A DNA stretch of 64,000 nt from Plasticicumulans acidivorans (GTDB taxonomy: Bacteria; Pseudomonadota; Gammaproteobacteria; Competibacterales; Competibacteraceae): the NCBI RefSeq assembly GCF_003182095.1, contig NZ_QGTJ01000001.1, forward strand, positions 458,380 through 522,379, given 5' to 3'. Below are positions 1 through 7,772 of the stretch, piece after piece; within the stretch, counting starts at the first letter, position 1, and each line of letters begins with the position of its first letter. Both the position numbers and the translations under genes were made by a program. The notes beneath the pieces were generated by a model. That model worked only from the letters and a program-made list of their open reading frames with translations, was not told the origin of the DNA and made no database searches.

Positions 1-1784
1 TCGCCGACCGCCTCGGCGCCGACCTGCCCGCCAACCCCGTCACCCAGGTCGGCGCCGGCAGCGGCACGCCGGGCACGGCGGTGGCCGCCGGCACCGATAG
101 CAGCAGCGGCAGCAGTGTCGTCGGCAGCTTCGGCACGCTCACCCTCGGCGCCGACGGCAGCTACCGCTACGTCCTCGACACCAGCAATGCCAGTGTCAAT
201 GCCCTGCCCAATGGCCAGACGCTGGCCGACATCTTCAGCTACACGATCACCGATGCCGACGGCGACAGCAGCACGACGACGCTGACCATCACCGTCACCA
301 GCGTCAACGACGCGCCGGTTGCGGTCGACGATCACGGCGTCACCGATGAAGACACGCCGCTGCAGGGCAACGTCATCGCCAACGACGGCGACATCGACTC
401 GCCGCGCAGCGAGCTGTCGGTGCAGTCGTTCAGCGTCGACGGCGATGCCCGCGTCTACGGGCCGGGCGAGACGGCGACGATCCCCGGCATCGGCACGCTG
501 CGCATCGACGCCGACGGCCAGTATCTGTTCACGCCGGCACACGACTATTCCGGCCCGGTACCGACCGTCACCTACACCCTCAGCGATGGCGGGCTGAGCG
601 ATACCGCGACGCTGAGCATCGACGTGCGCCCGGTCGCCGACACCCCGCGCCTCGACGTCACGGCCCCGCCGACCACGTCAGCGGCCGGCACGATACCGCT
701 GACGATCGACACCGGCGTCACCGACACCGTCCCCAACGATCTCGGCAGCGAGCATGTGGACAGCGTCACCCTCAGCGGCCTGCCGAGCGGTTCCGTGCTC
801 CGCAACGCCGCCGGTGAAACCTTCGTCGTCAACGGCGACACGCTGACGCTGACGCCAGCACAGCTGCCGGGGCTGAGCCTGACGCCGCCGCCGCTGTTCA
901 GCGGCAGCGTGCAGCTGGAGGTCACTGCCACGGCCGTGGATGGCAGCAGCCGTGCCAGCAGCACACGCAGCATCGTGTTCATGGTGCCGGGTCGCGGGGT
1001 GGCGCTGAACGATACGCCGACCACGCCACCGGCCGCTGGCGATCACGACAGCCTGAGCCGCTGGCTGCAGCCGCAGAACGATCCGTTCCGCCTCACCGGC
1101 TCCACTGATTACGGCAGCGCCTCGCCGTATGCCTATCAGGGGATGACGCTGCCACAGCACACCCGTGACGCTGACGGCAACAACTACGAGCTGTATCTGA
1201 GCGGCGACGTGCGCGATCAGGTGATGATCGAACGCAGGCCCAGTTCCTTCGCGCTGTCGCGGGCGGCATTCCGCCATACCGATCCGGCCGAGCACCTGAG
1301 CTTCGAGGCCATTCGGCCCGATGGTCGTCCGCTGCCGGCCTGGCTGAATTTCGACCGCGAGAGCCTGCGCTTCTGGGGTGTGCCGCCGCGCGACTTCGAT
1401 GGTCTGGACATCGTGGTCATCGCCCGCGACAGCTACGGCCATCACGTCACCGTGCAGTTCCACGTATACCCGGAGACGCAGAGCGTTCTGCAGTACTCCC
1501 CGCTGCGCCACCCGGCTGCTGCGGAGAAAACTCACGGCCCGAGAACCGCCGAACCTGCTGCGACCCCGGCGCCGCAAGCGCCGGCGGCCAGCGTGGTGGA
1601 ACCGACAGCCCCCTGGCTGGCCGCACTGCTGAGCGAAGACCGCGACGCCGCCGTACCGCCCGCGGAGCCCGCCGCTGCAGCGGGCCACCACGGCGGCCTC
1701 AGCGAGCAACTGCAGCGCAGCGCGCCGAAACCGCTCGGCGAACACAGCCGCGAACTCGCCGCCCTGCTCAACACGTCCCTTTGA
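1..1784 (+). CDS. C-terminal part of a giant VCBS/cadherin-like surface protein (5' end outside window)
   Basis: The reading frame is open from base 3 to the stop at 1782-1784 (593 residues visible), so the true start lies upstream. Seen modules, numbered from base 3: a VCBS repeat at about 1-100 (GTLTLGADGSYRYVLD, then YTITDADGDSSTTTLTITV), a tandem cadherin-like repeat at about 102-205 starting NDAPVAVDDHGVTDEDTPLQ, another beta-rich module to about 330, a dystroglycan/putative-Ig type (CADG) module at about 375-490 (LPAWLNFDRESLRFWGVP), and a Pro/Ala-rich tail ending ELAALLNTSL. VCBS and CADG domains are known from very long bacterial adhesins. There is no GGxGxD RTX repeat in the visible part. 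It sits 52 bases upstream of the TolC/HlyD/M50 set, which makes it the likely substrate or partner of that machinery (inference). Confidence 0.85.
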   Translation, partial: ADRLGADLPANPVTQVGAGSGTPGTAVAAGTDSSSGSSVVGSFGTLTLGADGSYRYVLDTSNASVNALPNGQTLADIFSYTITDADGDSSTTTLTITVTSVNDAPVAVDDHGVTDEDTPLQGNVIANDGDIDSPRSELSVQSFSVDGDARVYGPGETATIPGIGTLRIDADGQYLFTPAHDYSGPVPTVTYTLSDGGLSDTATLSIDVRPVADTPRLDVTAPPTTSAAGTIPLTIDTGVTDTVPNDLGSEHVDSVTLSGLPSGSVLRNAAGETFVVNGDTLTLTPAQLPGLSLTPPPLFSGSVQLEVTATAVDGSSRASSTRSIVFMVPGRGVALNDTPTTPPAAGDHDSLSRWLQPQNDPFRLTGSTDYGSASPYAYQGMTLPQHTRDADGNNYELYLSGDVRDQVMIERRPSSFALSRAAFRHTDPAEHLSFEAIRPDGRPLPAWLNFDRESLRFWGVPPRDFDGLDIVVIARDSYGHHVTVQFHVYPETQSVLQYSPLRHPAAAEKTHGPRTAEPAATPAPQAPAASVVEPTAPWLAALLSEDRDAAVPPAEPAAAAGHHGGLSEQLQRSAPKPLGEHSRELAALLNTSL

Positions 1785-1836
1785 TACCCACGCCCTGCGT
1801 CTGCCTCACATTTCCCGGTAAGGATCACCGATACCC

Positions 1837-3456
1837 ATGAGCGTTCCACACCAGAGCCTGTTCCACCGCGTCTCCGTGCTTGGCCTCGTCTGCAGCCTGA
1901 GTGCCTGCGCGATCTCGCCGCAACCGCTGACCGAGGCCGAACATCGCACCCGCGTCGAAGTCGACCGCGCCGCCATCGTCAACGATCAGGTGGCCGTCAC
2001 CGCCCCGCTGACCCTGCCGGAAGCGATCGCCCGGGCGCTGAAGTACAACTACGACCACCGCCTGGCGGTGATGGAGTCGGTGCTGCAGGACCGCCAGCTG
2101 ACCGTGGCGAACTTCGCGATGCTGCCGCGGCTCGCGCTCAACGCCGGCTACACCGCGCGCGACAACGACCTGGCCTCGGTGAGCAAGGACGTCTACCCGA
2201 TCGAGCGCGACCGCGAAACCAACTACCAGACCTCCAACGATCGCGCCCACCGCTTCATCGACCTGACCTTCACCTGGAACCTGCTCGATTTCGGCGTCGG
2301 CTACTACCAGGCCAAGCAGCAGGCCGACCGCGTGCTGGTCGCCCGCGAACGCCGGCGCAAAGTGGTCAACAACATCGTCAAGGAAGTCAGCACCGCTTAC
2401 TGGCGCGCGGCGACCGCCGAACGCCTGCTGCCGCGCATCGAGCCAGCCCTGGCGCAGGCTGAAAAAGCCCTCGCCGCCAGCGGCAGCATCGAGCGCGACC
2501 GCCTGCAGCCGATGATTCCGGTGCTCGAATACCGTCGCAACCTGCTGCAGATGGTCGGCCAGCTGCGCCGGCTGCACGCCGACATGCAGGTCGCCAAAGC
2601 CCAGCTCGCCGGCCTGATCAACGCGCCGACCGATGCGCCACTGCCGATCGCACTGGCCGAACGCGGCGAGCTGCCGGCACCGACCGCGCTGCAGGAATCG
2701 CTGCCGACGCTGGAGACGGTCGGCCTGTTCTACCGCCCCGACCTGCGCGAGGAGGCTTATCAGGCGCGCATCGACCGCAACGGCGTGCGCAAGGAGATGA
2801 TCCGCCTGCTGCCGGGCCTGTCGATCATCGGCTCGACCAACTACGACTCCAACTCCTACCTGCTCAACCGCGCCTGGGCCGAGGCCGGCATCCGCGCCAC
2901 CTACAACCTGATCAACCTCGCCGCCGGTCCGAGCATCATCGATGCCGCCGAATCGCAGGCCGAGATCGGCGAATGGCGCCGCCGTGCGCTGACCATCGCC
3001 GCACTGGTGCAGATCAACGTCGCCTATCAGCAGTACGTCCACGCGCAGCAGGAATTCGCCGACGCCCGCGAACTCAACCTGGTCGAGGAACGCCTGCTGC
3101 GCGCCGTGCGCAACGCCACCGAAGCGCAGGCGCAGTCCGGCTTCGAGCACATCCGTCACCAGGTGGCAGCGCTGACCACCCAGCTCGAACGTGACCGTGC
3201 GCTGACCGATCTGCAGACGGCGCTGGCCAACGTCTTCGTCTCGATCGGCGTCGATCCCTACGACGGCCCGATCGAAGGCGTCGAGCTGAACGACATGAGC
3301 ACTGCCATCGCCACCCGCCTGGCACTGTGGCAGAAGGGGCGGCTGCCGGAAGCGATGGTGCAGGCCGCCACCGCGCCGGCACCGACCACCGACGCACAGG
3401 TCAGCACCGGCACCCCGCACGACGGTGCGCAGGACAGCGTCGTAGCCGCACGATGA
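1837..3456 (+). CDS. TolC-family outer-membrane efflux lipoprotein
   Basis: 539 residues. The N-terminus has a lipoprotein signal with lipobox LSAC (Cys24), followed by a TolC/OEP-type helical barrel with the usual internal duplication and heptad-rich helices (for example the stretch around residues 160-260 and 370-450). TolC-family proteins form the trans-periplasmic outer-membrane conduit of type I secretion and tripartite efflux systems. It is the first gene of a set whose members overlap by 1-4 bases: its stop TGA overlaps the ATG of the next adaptor gene (ATGA at 3453-3456). The context, a giant VCBS protein upstream and three HlyD-like proteins downstream, indicates a dedicated export or anchoring complex rather than drug efflux. 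Family assignment is firm; the cargo is inferred. Confidence 0.88.
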   Translation: MSVPHQSLFHRVSVLGLVCSLSACAISPQPLTEAEHRTRVEVDRAAIVNDQVAVTAPLTLPEAIARALKYNYDHRLAVMESVLQDRQLTVANFAMLPRLALNAGYTARDNDLASVSKDVYPIERDRETNYQTSNDRAHRFIDLTFTWNLLDFGVGYYQAKQQADRVLVARERRRKVVNNIVKEVSTAYWRAATAERLLPRIEPALAQAEKALAASGSIERDRLQPMIPVLEYRRNLLQMVGQLRRLHADMQVAKAQLAGLINAPTDAPLPIALAERGELPAPTALQESLPTLETVGLFYRPDLREEAYQARIDRNGVRKEMIRLLPGLSIIGSTNYDSNSYLLNRAWAEAGIRATYNLINLAAGPSIIDAAESQAEIGEWRRRALTIAALVQINVAYQQYVHAQQEFADARELNLVEERLLRAVRNATEAQAQSGFEHIRHQVAALTTQLERDRALTDLQTALANVFVSIGVDPYDGPIEGVELNDMSTAIATRLALWQKGRLPEAMVQAATAPAPTTDAQVSTGTPHDGAQDSVVAAR

Positions 3457-4172
3457 AATACGCATTGCCAATACTGTTGGCGCTGGCCGCACTGCGGCCG
3501 GCGCTGGCCGAGCCGCTGCCCGCCGTGCGTGCCCAGCTGGTGCCGGTGCACGCCACGCTGATCTCCAGCGAGATGGCCGGCCGCATCGCTGAACTGCCGC
3601 TGCGCGAAGGTGAGCGCTTCGAGGCTGGCGCGACGCTGTTGCGCTTCGCCTGCAGCGAGCAGGAAAGCCGGCTCGCGCGCGCCGAAGCAACGCTCACCAA
3701 AAAGCAGCGCACGCTGGAGGTCAACGCACGCCTGAACAAGATGCAGTCGATCAGCAAGCTCGAACTCGACATTTCCAAAGCCGAGGTCGATGAGGCCGCC
3801 GCCGATGTGCAGCTGGCGCAGACGCTGAACAAACGCTGCCTGATCAAGGCACCCTTCCCCGGCCGCGTCGTCGAACGGCACGCACAACGCTACCAGTCGG
3901 TCAGCGAGGGCGCCCCGCTGCTCGACATCCTCGACGACAGCCAGTTCGAAATCGAAGCGATCGTGCCTTCGCAGTGGCTGCAGTGGTTGCAGCCCGGCCA
4001 CGTCTTCACCCTCGATGTCGACGAGACCGGCAAGCACTACGAAGCGCGGATTGCGCGCATCGGTGCCCGTGTCGACCCGGTCAGCCAGTCGGTGAAGATC
4101 TACGGTCAGCTGCAGACGCCGGCACCGGAGCTGCTCGCCGGCATGAGCGGCCAGCTGCAGATCACCCCCTGA
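3453..4172 (+). CDS. small HlyD/RND-type periplasmic adaptor subunit
   Basis: 239 residues starting at MKYALPILL; this ATG overlaps the upstream stop (ATGA), and the longer upstream frame is discarded because it would run inside the TolC gene. A Sec signal peptide is visible (hydrophobic residues 4-18, cleavage after ALA19). The body shows the membrane-fusion-protein plan: a lipoyl half-motif (AGRIAELPLREGERFEAGATL), a short coiled-coil hairpin (about 60-125), the second lipoyl half (IKAPFPGRVVERHAQRYQSV) and a beta-barrel segment ending MSGQLQITP. It is shorter than typical adaptors and has no transmembrane anchor other than the signal peptide, so it should be soluble in the periplasm. Its stop overlaps the next start (TGATG at 4170-4174). 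Confidence 0.88.
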   Translation: MKYALPILLALAALRPALAEPLPAVRAQLVPVHATLISSEMAGRIAELPLREGERFEAGATLLRFACSEQESRLARAEATLTKKQRTLEVNARLNKMQSISKLELDISKAEVDEAAADVQLAQTLNKRCLIKAPFPGRVVERHAQRYQSVSEGAPLLDILDDSQFEIEAIVPSQWLQWLQPGHVFTLDVDETGKHYEARIARIGARVDPVSQSVKIYGQLQTPAPELLAGMSGQLQITP

Positions 4173-5530
4173 TGCCCCAGAGTGCCCGTCCGGCGGCCGA
4201 AGCCGCAGCCGCCGGCACGCCGCCGGCCGCGCTGCTGCGTCTGGCAGCCCTGGTGCGACTGGAGCAGCGCGCGCGGCAGACGCCGGCCGCCGAACTGGCG
4301 TTCATGATCGTCAACGAAACGCATGCGCTGCTGCCCTATCACCAGGCGCTGCTGTTCGACCGCGAGCGGCACATCGTCGCGGCTTCCGGTGTCGCCCGCC
4401 CCGACCCGCAGAGCCCCTACCTGCTCTGGCTCACGCAGGTGCTGCGCGCACTGCCGGCCAGCCCGGATGCCACACAGCCGCTCGATGCCAGCCAGCTGCC
4501 CGGCACACTCGCCGCCGACTGGTCACGCTGGCTGCCGGCACACGTGCTGTGGCTACCGCTGCGCCGCGCACCGGACGAAGACTACGGCGGCCTGCTGCTG
4601 AGCCGTGCCGAGCCCTGGGGCGAGGCCGACCGCCAGCTGCTGGCGCTGCTCGCCGAAAGCTACGCCGCCGCCCTGGCGCTGGCGGCGCGGGCCCCGCGCC
4701 GGCAACGGCGACTGCCGCGCCGACGGCTGCTGTACTGGCTTGGCGGTCTGCTCGCACTGGGCCTGATCGGTGCCTGGCCGACGCGTCAGTCGGTGCTGGC
4801 GCCGGCCGAGGTCGTGCCACGCACCCCGGCGCTGGTGCGTGCGCCGGTCGAGGGCGTGGTCGCCAGCTTCCAGATCGAGCCGAACCAGACCGTCAGCGCC
4901 GATCAGCCGCTGCTGCGCTTCGACGACACGCAGGTGCGCAGCAAGCTCGACGTCGCCAGCCGCGCCCGCGACGTCGCCCAGGCCGAATACCTGACCGCTG
5001 CGCAGCAGGCCTTCACCGACGCCAAGGCCAAGGCACGCCTGGCCGAGCTGCAGAGCCGCGTCGAGCAGCAGGCTGCCGAGCGCGATTATTACGCCGGCCT
5101 GCTGGAACGCTTGCAGGTGCGTGCGCCGCAGGCCGGTGTGGCGATCTTCGACGATGCCAACGACTGGCTCGGCCGTCCGCTCAGCATCGGCCAGAAGATC
5201 ATGGTGATCGCCCGTCCGGACGACGTCGAACTCGACGTGCACCTGCCGGCCAATGATCCGCTCGCGCTCGGCAGCGGCGCCGAGGCGCTGTTCTTCCCGA
5301 ACATCGCACCGGAGCGGCCGCTCGCCGCGCGGGTGCGGCTGGTCGGCTACAGCGCCAGTACCGGCCCCGATGGCATCGCCGCCTATCGCATCAAGGCCAG
5401 TTTCGACGCCGGCGCCACGCTGCGTCCGGGACTGCGCGGCACCGCCCGGCTCTACGGCGAGCCGACACCGCTGGCGCTGTGGCTGCTGCGCCGGCCGCTG
5501 GCCAACCTGGCACGCTGGCTGTCGCTATGA
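4172..5530 (+). CDS. GAF-like cytoplasmic domain fused through one TM helix to an HlyD-type adaptor
   Basis: 452 residues from the ATG at 4172, which overlaps the previous stop. Residues about 20-170 look like a GAF fold (LAFMIVNETHALLPYHQALL near the start, then WLPLRRAPDEDYGGLLLSRA and PWGEADRQLLALLAESYAAA). An Arg-rich stretch (RRQRRLPRRR) precedes a single membrane helix at about 187-206, consistent with an inside-positive topology. The periplasmic part (about 215-452) has the lipoyl halves (RAPVEGVVASFQIEPNQTVS and RAPQAGVAIFDD), a coiled-coil hairpin (about 255-320) and a C-terminal barrel. A cytosolic GAF sensor joined to an HlyD arm is unusual and suggests the complex could respond to a small ligand or partner. 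ATGA overlap with the next gene. Confidence 0.82.
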   Translation: MPQSARPAAEAAAAGTPPAALLRLAALVRLEQRARQTPAAELAFMIVNETHALLPYHQALLFDRERHIVAASGVARPDPQSPYLLWLTQVLRALPASPDATQPLDASQLPGTLAADWSRWLPAHVLWLPLRRAPDEDYGGLLLSRAEPWGEADRQLLALLAESYAAALALAARAPRRQRRLPRRRLLYWLGGLLALGLIGAWPTRQSVLAPAEVVPRTPALVRAPVEGVVASFQIEPNQTVSADQPLLRFDDTQVRSKLDVASRARDVAQAEYLTAAQQAFTDAKAKARLAELQSRVEQQAAERDYYAGLLERLQVRAPQAGVAIFDDANDWLGRPLSIGQKIMVIARPDDVELDVHLPANDPLALGSGAEALFFPNIAPERPLAARVRLVGYSASTGPDGIAAYRIKASFDAGATLRPGLRGTARLYGEPTPLALWLLRRPLANLARWLSL

Positions 5531-7641
5531 CCCCCGCCGATACCGACGCGCTGCCGCTCCTGCGTGAGGATCTGGCCGTGTATCCGGGGCCGAGTGGCGC
5601 CGGTGGCGTGCCGAGCTGGACGCTGCATGATCCGCTCGGCAACCGCTTTCTGCGCATCGGCTGGCTGGAATTCGAATTCCTGCAGCGCTGGCGGCTTGGC
5701 AGCGCCGCCGCCGTGCTCGCCGCGATCAATGCCGAAACCACACTGCGGGCCAGCGCCGAGCAGCTCACCGGCTTCGTCCGTTTTCTCGGCGCACAGCAGT
5801 TGCTGCAGCTCGCCTCGCCGGCCGCCAGCCACGCGTTCCACGAGCGCCGCGAACGCGAGCGGCACACGCTGTGGCAGTGGCTGCTGCACCACTATCTGTT
5901 CATCCGCATCCCGCTGCTGCAGCCGCAGCGGCTGCTCGATGCCGCGCTGCCGTGGGTCGGCGGGCTGTACCGGCGCGGCTGGCTGTGGCTGCTGCTCGCG
6001 CTCGCCGGCGGCGGTGCGCTGCTGATCCTGCGTCACTGGGAGCGCTTCACCCACGAGTTCCCGTTCGACTTCACGCTGCAGGGCGCACTGGCCGCTGGTG
6101 CCTGCATCGGCCTGAGCAAACTGCTGCACGAGTTCGGTCATGCCTTCACCGCTGCGCGCTATGGCTGCCGGGTGCCGGCGATGGGGGTGGCGCTGATCGT
6201 GTTCTGGCCGGTGTTCTGGACCGATGTCACCGAGGCCTGGAAGCTGCGCGAGCGCCGCCCGCGGCTGGCGATCGGCAGCGCCGGCGTCGTCGTCGAGCTG
6301 GCGCTGGCGACGCTGGCGACCTGGGCCTGGGTGCTGCTGCCGGACGGTGCACTGCGCAACGGCGCGCACCTGCTGGCCGGCTCGGCCTGGCTGTTGACAC
6401 TGGCGATCAACCTCAACCCGTTCATGCGCTTCGACGGCTATTACCTGCTTTCCGACCTGCTCGACGAACCCAATCTGCAGGCGCGCGCCTTCGCCCTCGG
6501 CCGCTGGCGCCTGCGCGAGTGGCTGTTCCAGCTCGGCGAACCGCGCCCGGAGCAGCTGCCGCCGGCGCGCGAGCGGCTGCTGACCACCTGGGCCTGGGGC
6601 ACCTGGATCTACCGCCTGCTGCTGTTCACCGGCATCGCACTGGCGGTGTATCACCTGTTCTTCAAGCTGCTCGGACTGCTGCTGTTCGCCGTCGAGATCG
6701 GCTGGTTCATCGTGCGCCCGATCGTCAGCGAGCTGCGCGCCTGGCGCGAACACCCGCGGCTGCAGCACTGGCGCGCCTGGCGCGTGCCGCTGGCACTGCT
6801 GGCACTGCTGGGCGCCGTGCTGCTGCTGCCCTGGCAGACGCACATCAGCGCCCCGGCCGTGTGGCTGGCGCCGGCCGACAGCGTGCTCTACGTCGAACAG
6901 CCGGCGCGCCTGCAGCAGCGGCATGTGCAGGCGAACATGCAGGTCGACGCCGGCGACGTGCTGTTCAGCCTCGCCTCGCCCGACCTCGAACACACCATCG
7001 CCACGCTGAGCGCGCAGCGCGCCGTGCTGCTGCAGGCGCTCGGCCGCCGCGGCTTCGACGCCGAGCTCAACGAGCGGCGCAGCATCGACTGGCAGGAACT
7101 GCTGCGCATCAGCACTGAACTCGACGGCGCGCTGGCCAGCCGCGAGCGACTGACGATCCGCGCACCGTTTGCCGGACGCATCGTCGACCTCGACGAGAGC
7201 CTGCGCCCCGGCGACTGGCTCGGCCGTGGCGAGGCGCTGGCGACGCTGGTTGCCGCCGGCAGCGGTCGCATCATCACCTACGTCGAGGAAACCGACCTCG
7301 GCCGCATTCACCTCGACGCACCGGCCCGCTTCTACGTGGCGGGGCATGCCGGGGCCATCGCCGCGCAGGTGGTACGCATCGAGGCCGGCGCGGCAGCGCG
7401 CATCCCGGAGCTCGCCCTGGCTTCGATCCGTGGCGGTGACATCGCCAGCCGCGACGACGGCAACGGCGCAGCGCAGCCGGTCGAGGCACGCTACCGCGTC
7501 GAGCTGCAGCCCGACGCCGCCGCAACGCGGCCGACTCCGCCACCTGGTGGCGAAATCGCCATCGCCGCCGGCCGCGAAGCCCCCTGGCAGCGGCTGTGGC
7601 GACAGCTCGGCGGCGCCCTGATCCGCGAGTCCGGCTGGTAG
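5527..7641 (+). CDS. PqqD-like / M50 site-2-protease / HlyD-like fusion membrane protein
   Basis: 704 residues from the ATG at 5527 (ATGA overlap with the previous stop). The first ~120 residues form a cytosolic PqqD-like region (LREDLAVYPG, then SWTLHDPLGNRFLRIGWLEF). A polytopic membrane region carries the M50 zinc motif HEFGH (His201, Glu202, His205) and the second motif NPFMRFDGYYLL with Asp303, so all metal ligands expected of an active M50 enzyme are present. After further helices (to about 440) a periplasmic HlyD-like arm follows, with lipoyl halves around 455-500 and 545-600 (IRAPFAGRIVDLDESLRPGD). M50 proteins cleave within or near the membrane. Here the protein may be the inner-membrane core of the export complex or process its cargo (inference). 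No ATPase gene lies nearby. Confidence 0.85.
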   Translation: MTPADTDALPLLREDLAVYPGPSGAGGVPSWTLHDPLGNRFLRIGWLEFEFLQRWRLGSAAAVLAAINAETTLRASAEQLTGFVRFLGAQQLLQLASPAASHAFHERRERERHTLWQWLLHHYLFIRIPLLQPQRLLDAALPWVGGLYRRGWLWLLLALAGGGALLILRHWERFTHEFPFDFTLQGALAAGACIGLSKLLHEFGHAFTAARYGCRVPAMGVALIVFWPVFWTDVTEAWKLRERRPRLAIGSAGVVVELALATLATWAWVLLPDGALRNGAHLLAGSAWLLTLAINLNPFMRFDGYYLLSDLLDEPNLQARAFALGRWRLREWLFQLGEPRPEQLPPARERLLTTWAWGTWIYRLLLFTGIALAVYHLFFKLLGLLLFAVEIGWFIVRPIVSELRAWREHPRLQHWRAWRVPLALLALLGAVLLLPWQTHISAPAVWLAPADSVLYVEQPARLQQRHVQANMQVDAGDVLFSLASPDLEHTIATLSAQRAVLLQALGRRGFDAELNERRSIDWQELLRISTELDGALASRERLTIRAPFAGRIVDLDESLRPGDWLGRGEALATLVAAGSGRIITYVEETDLGRIHLDAPARFYVAGHAGAIAAQVVRIEAGAAARIPELALASIRGGDIASRDDGNGAAQPVEARYRVELQPDAAATRPTPPPGGEIAIAAGREAPWQRLWRQLGGALIRESGW

Positions 7642-7772
7642 CGACCGCCAGCCGTTTTGCACGGCCTTACCCTTACGGATGGCAAGGTCTTGTTCCGCTT
7701 GAATTTGAACCTCGGCGCAGGGATGCGGCACACTCCTGACCCTTCTCATCCCTTACATGTGACGAGGAGACA

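Noticed and set aside
1825..3690. 621-residue minus-strand frame opposite the TolC gene
   Set aside because: Antisense shadow; no ribosome site or recognisable domain.
5452..7749. 765-residue minus-strand frame opposite the M50 gene
   Set aside because: Antisense shadow of a conserved gene with HExxH; composition is not protein-like.
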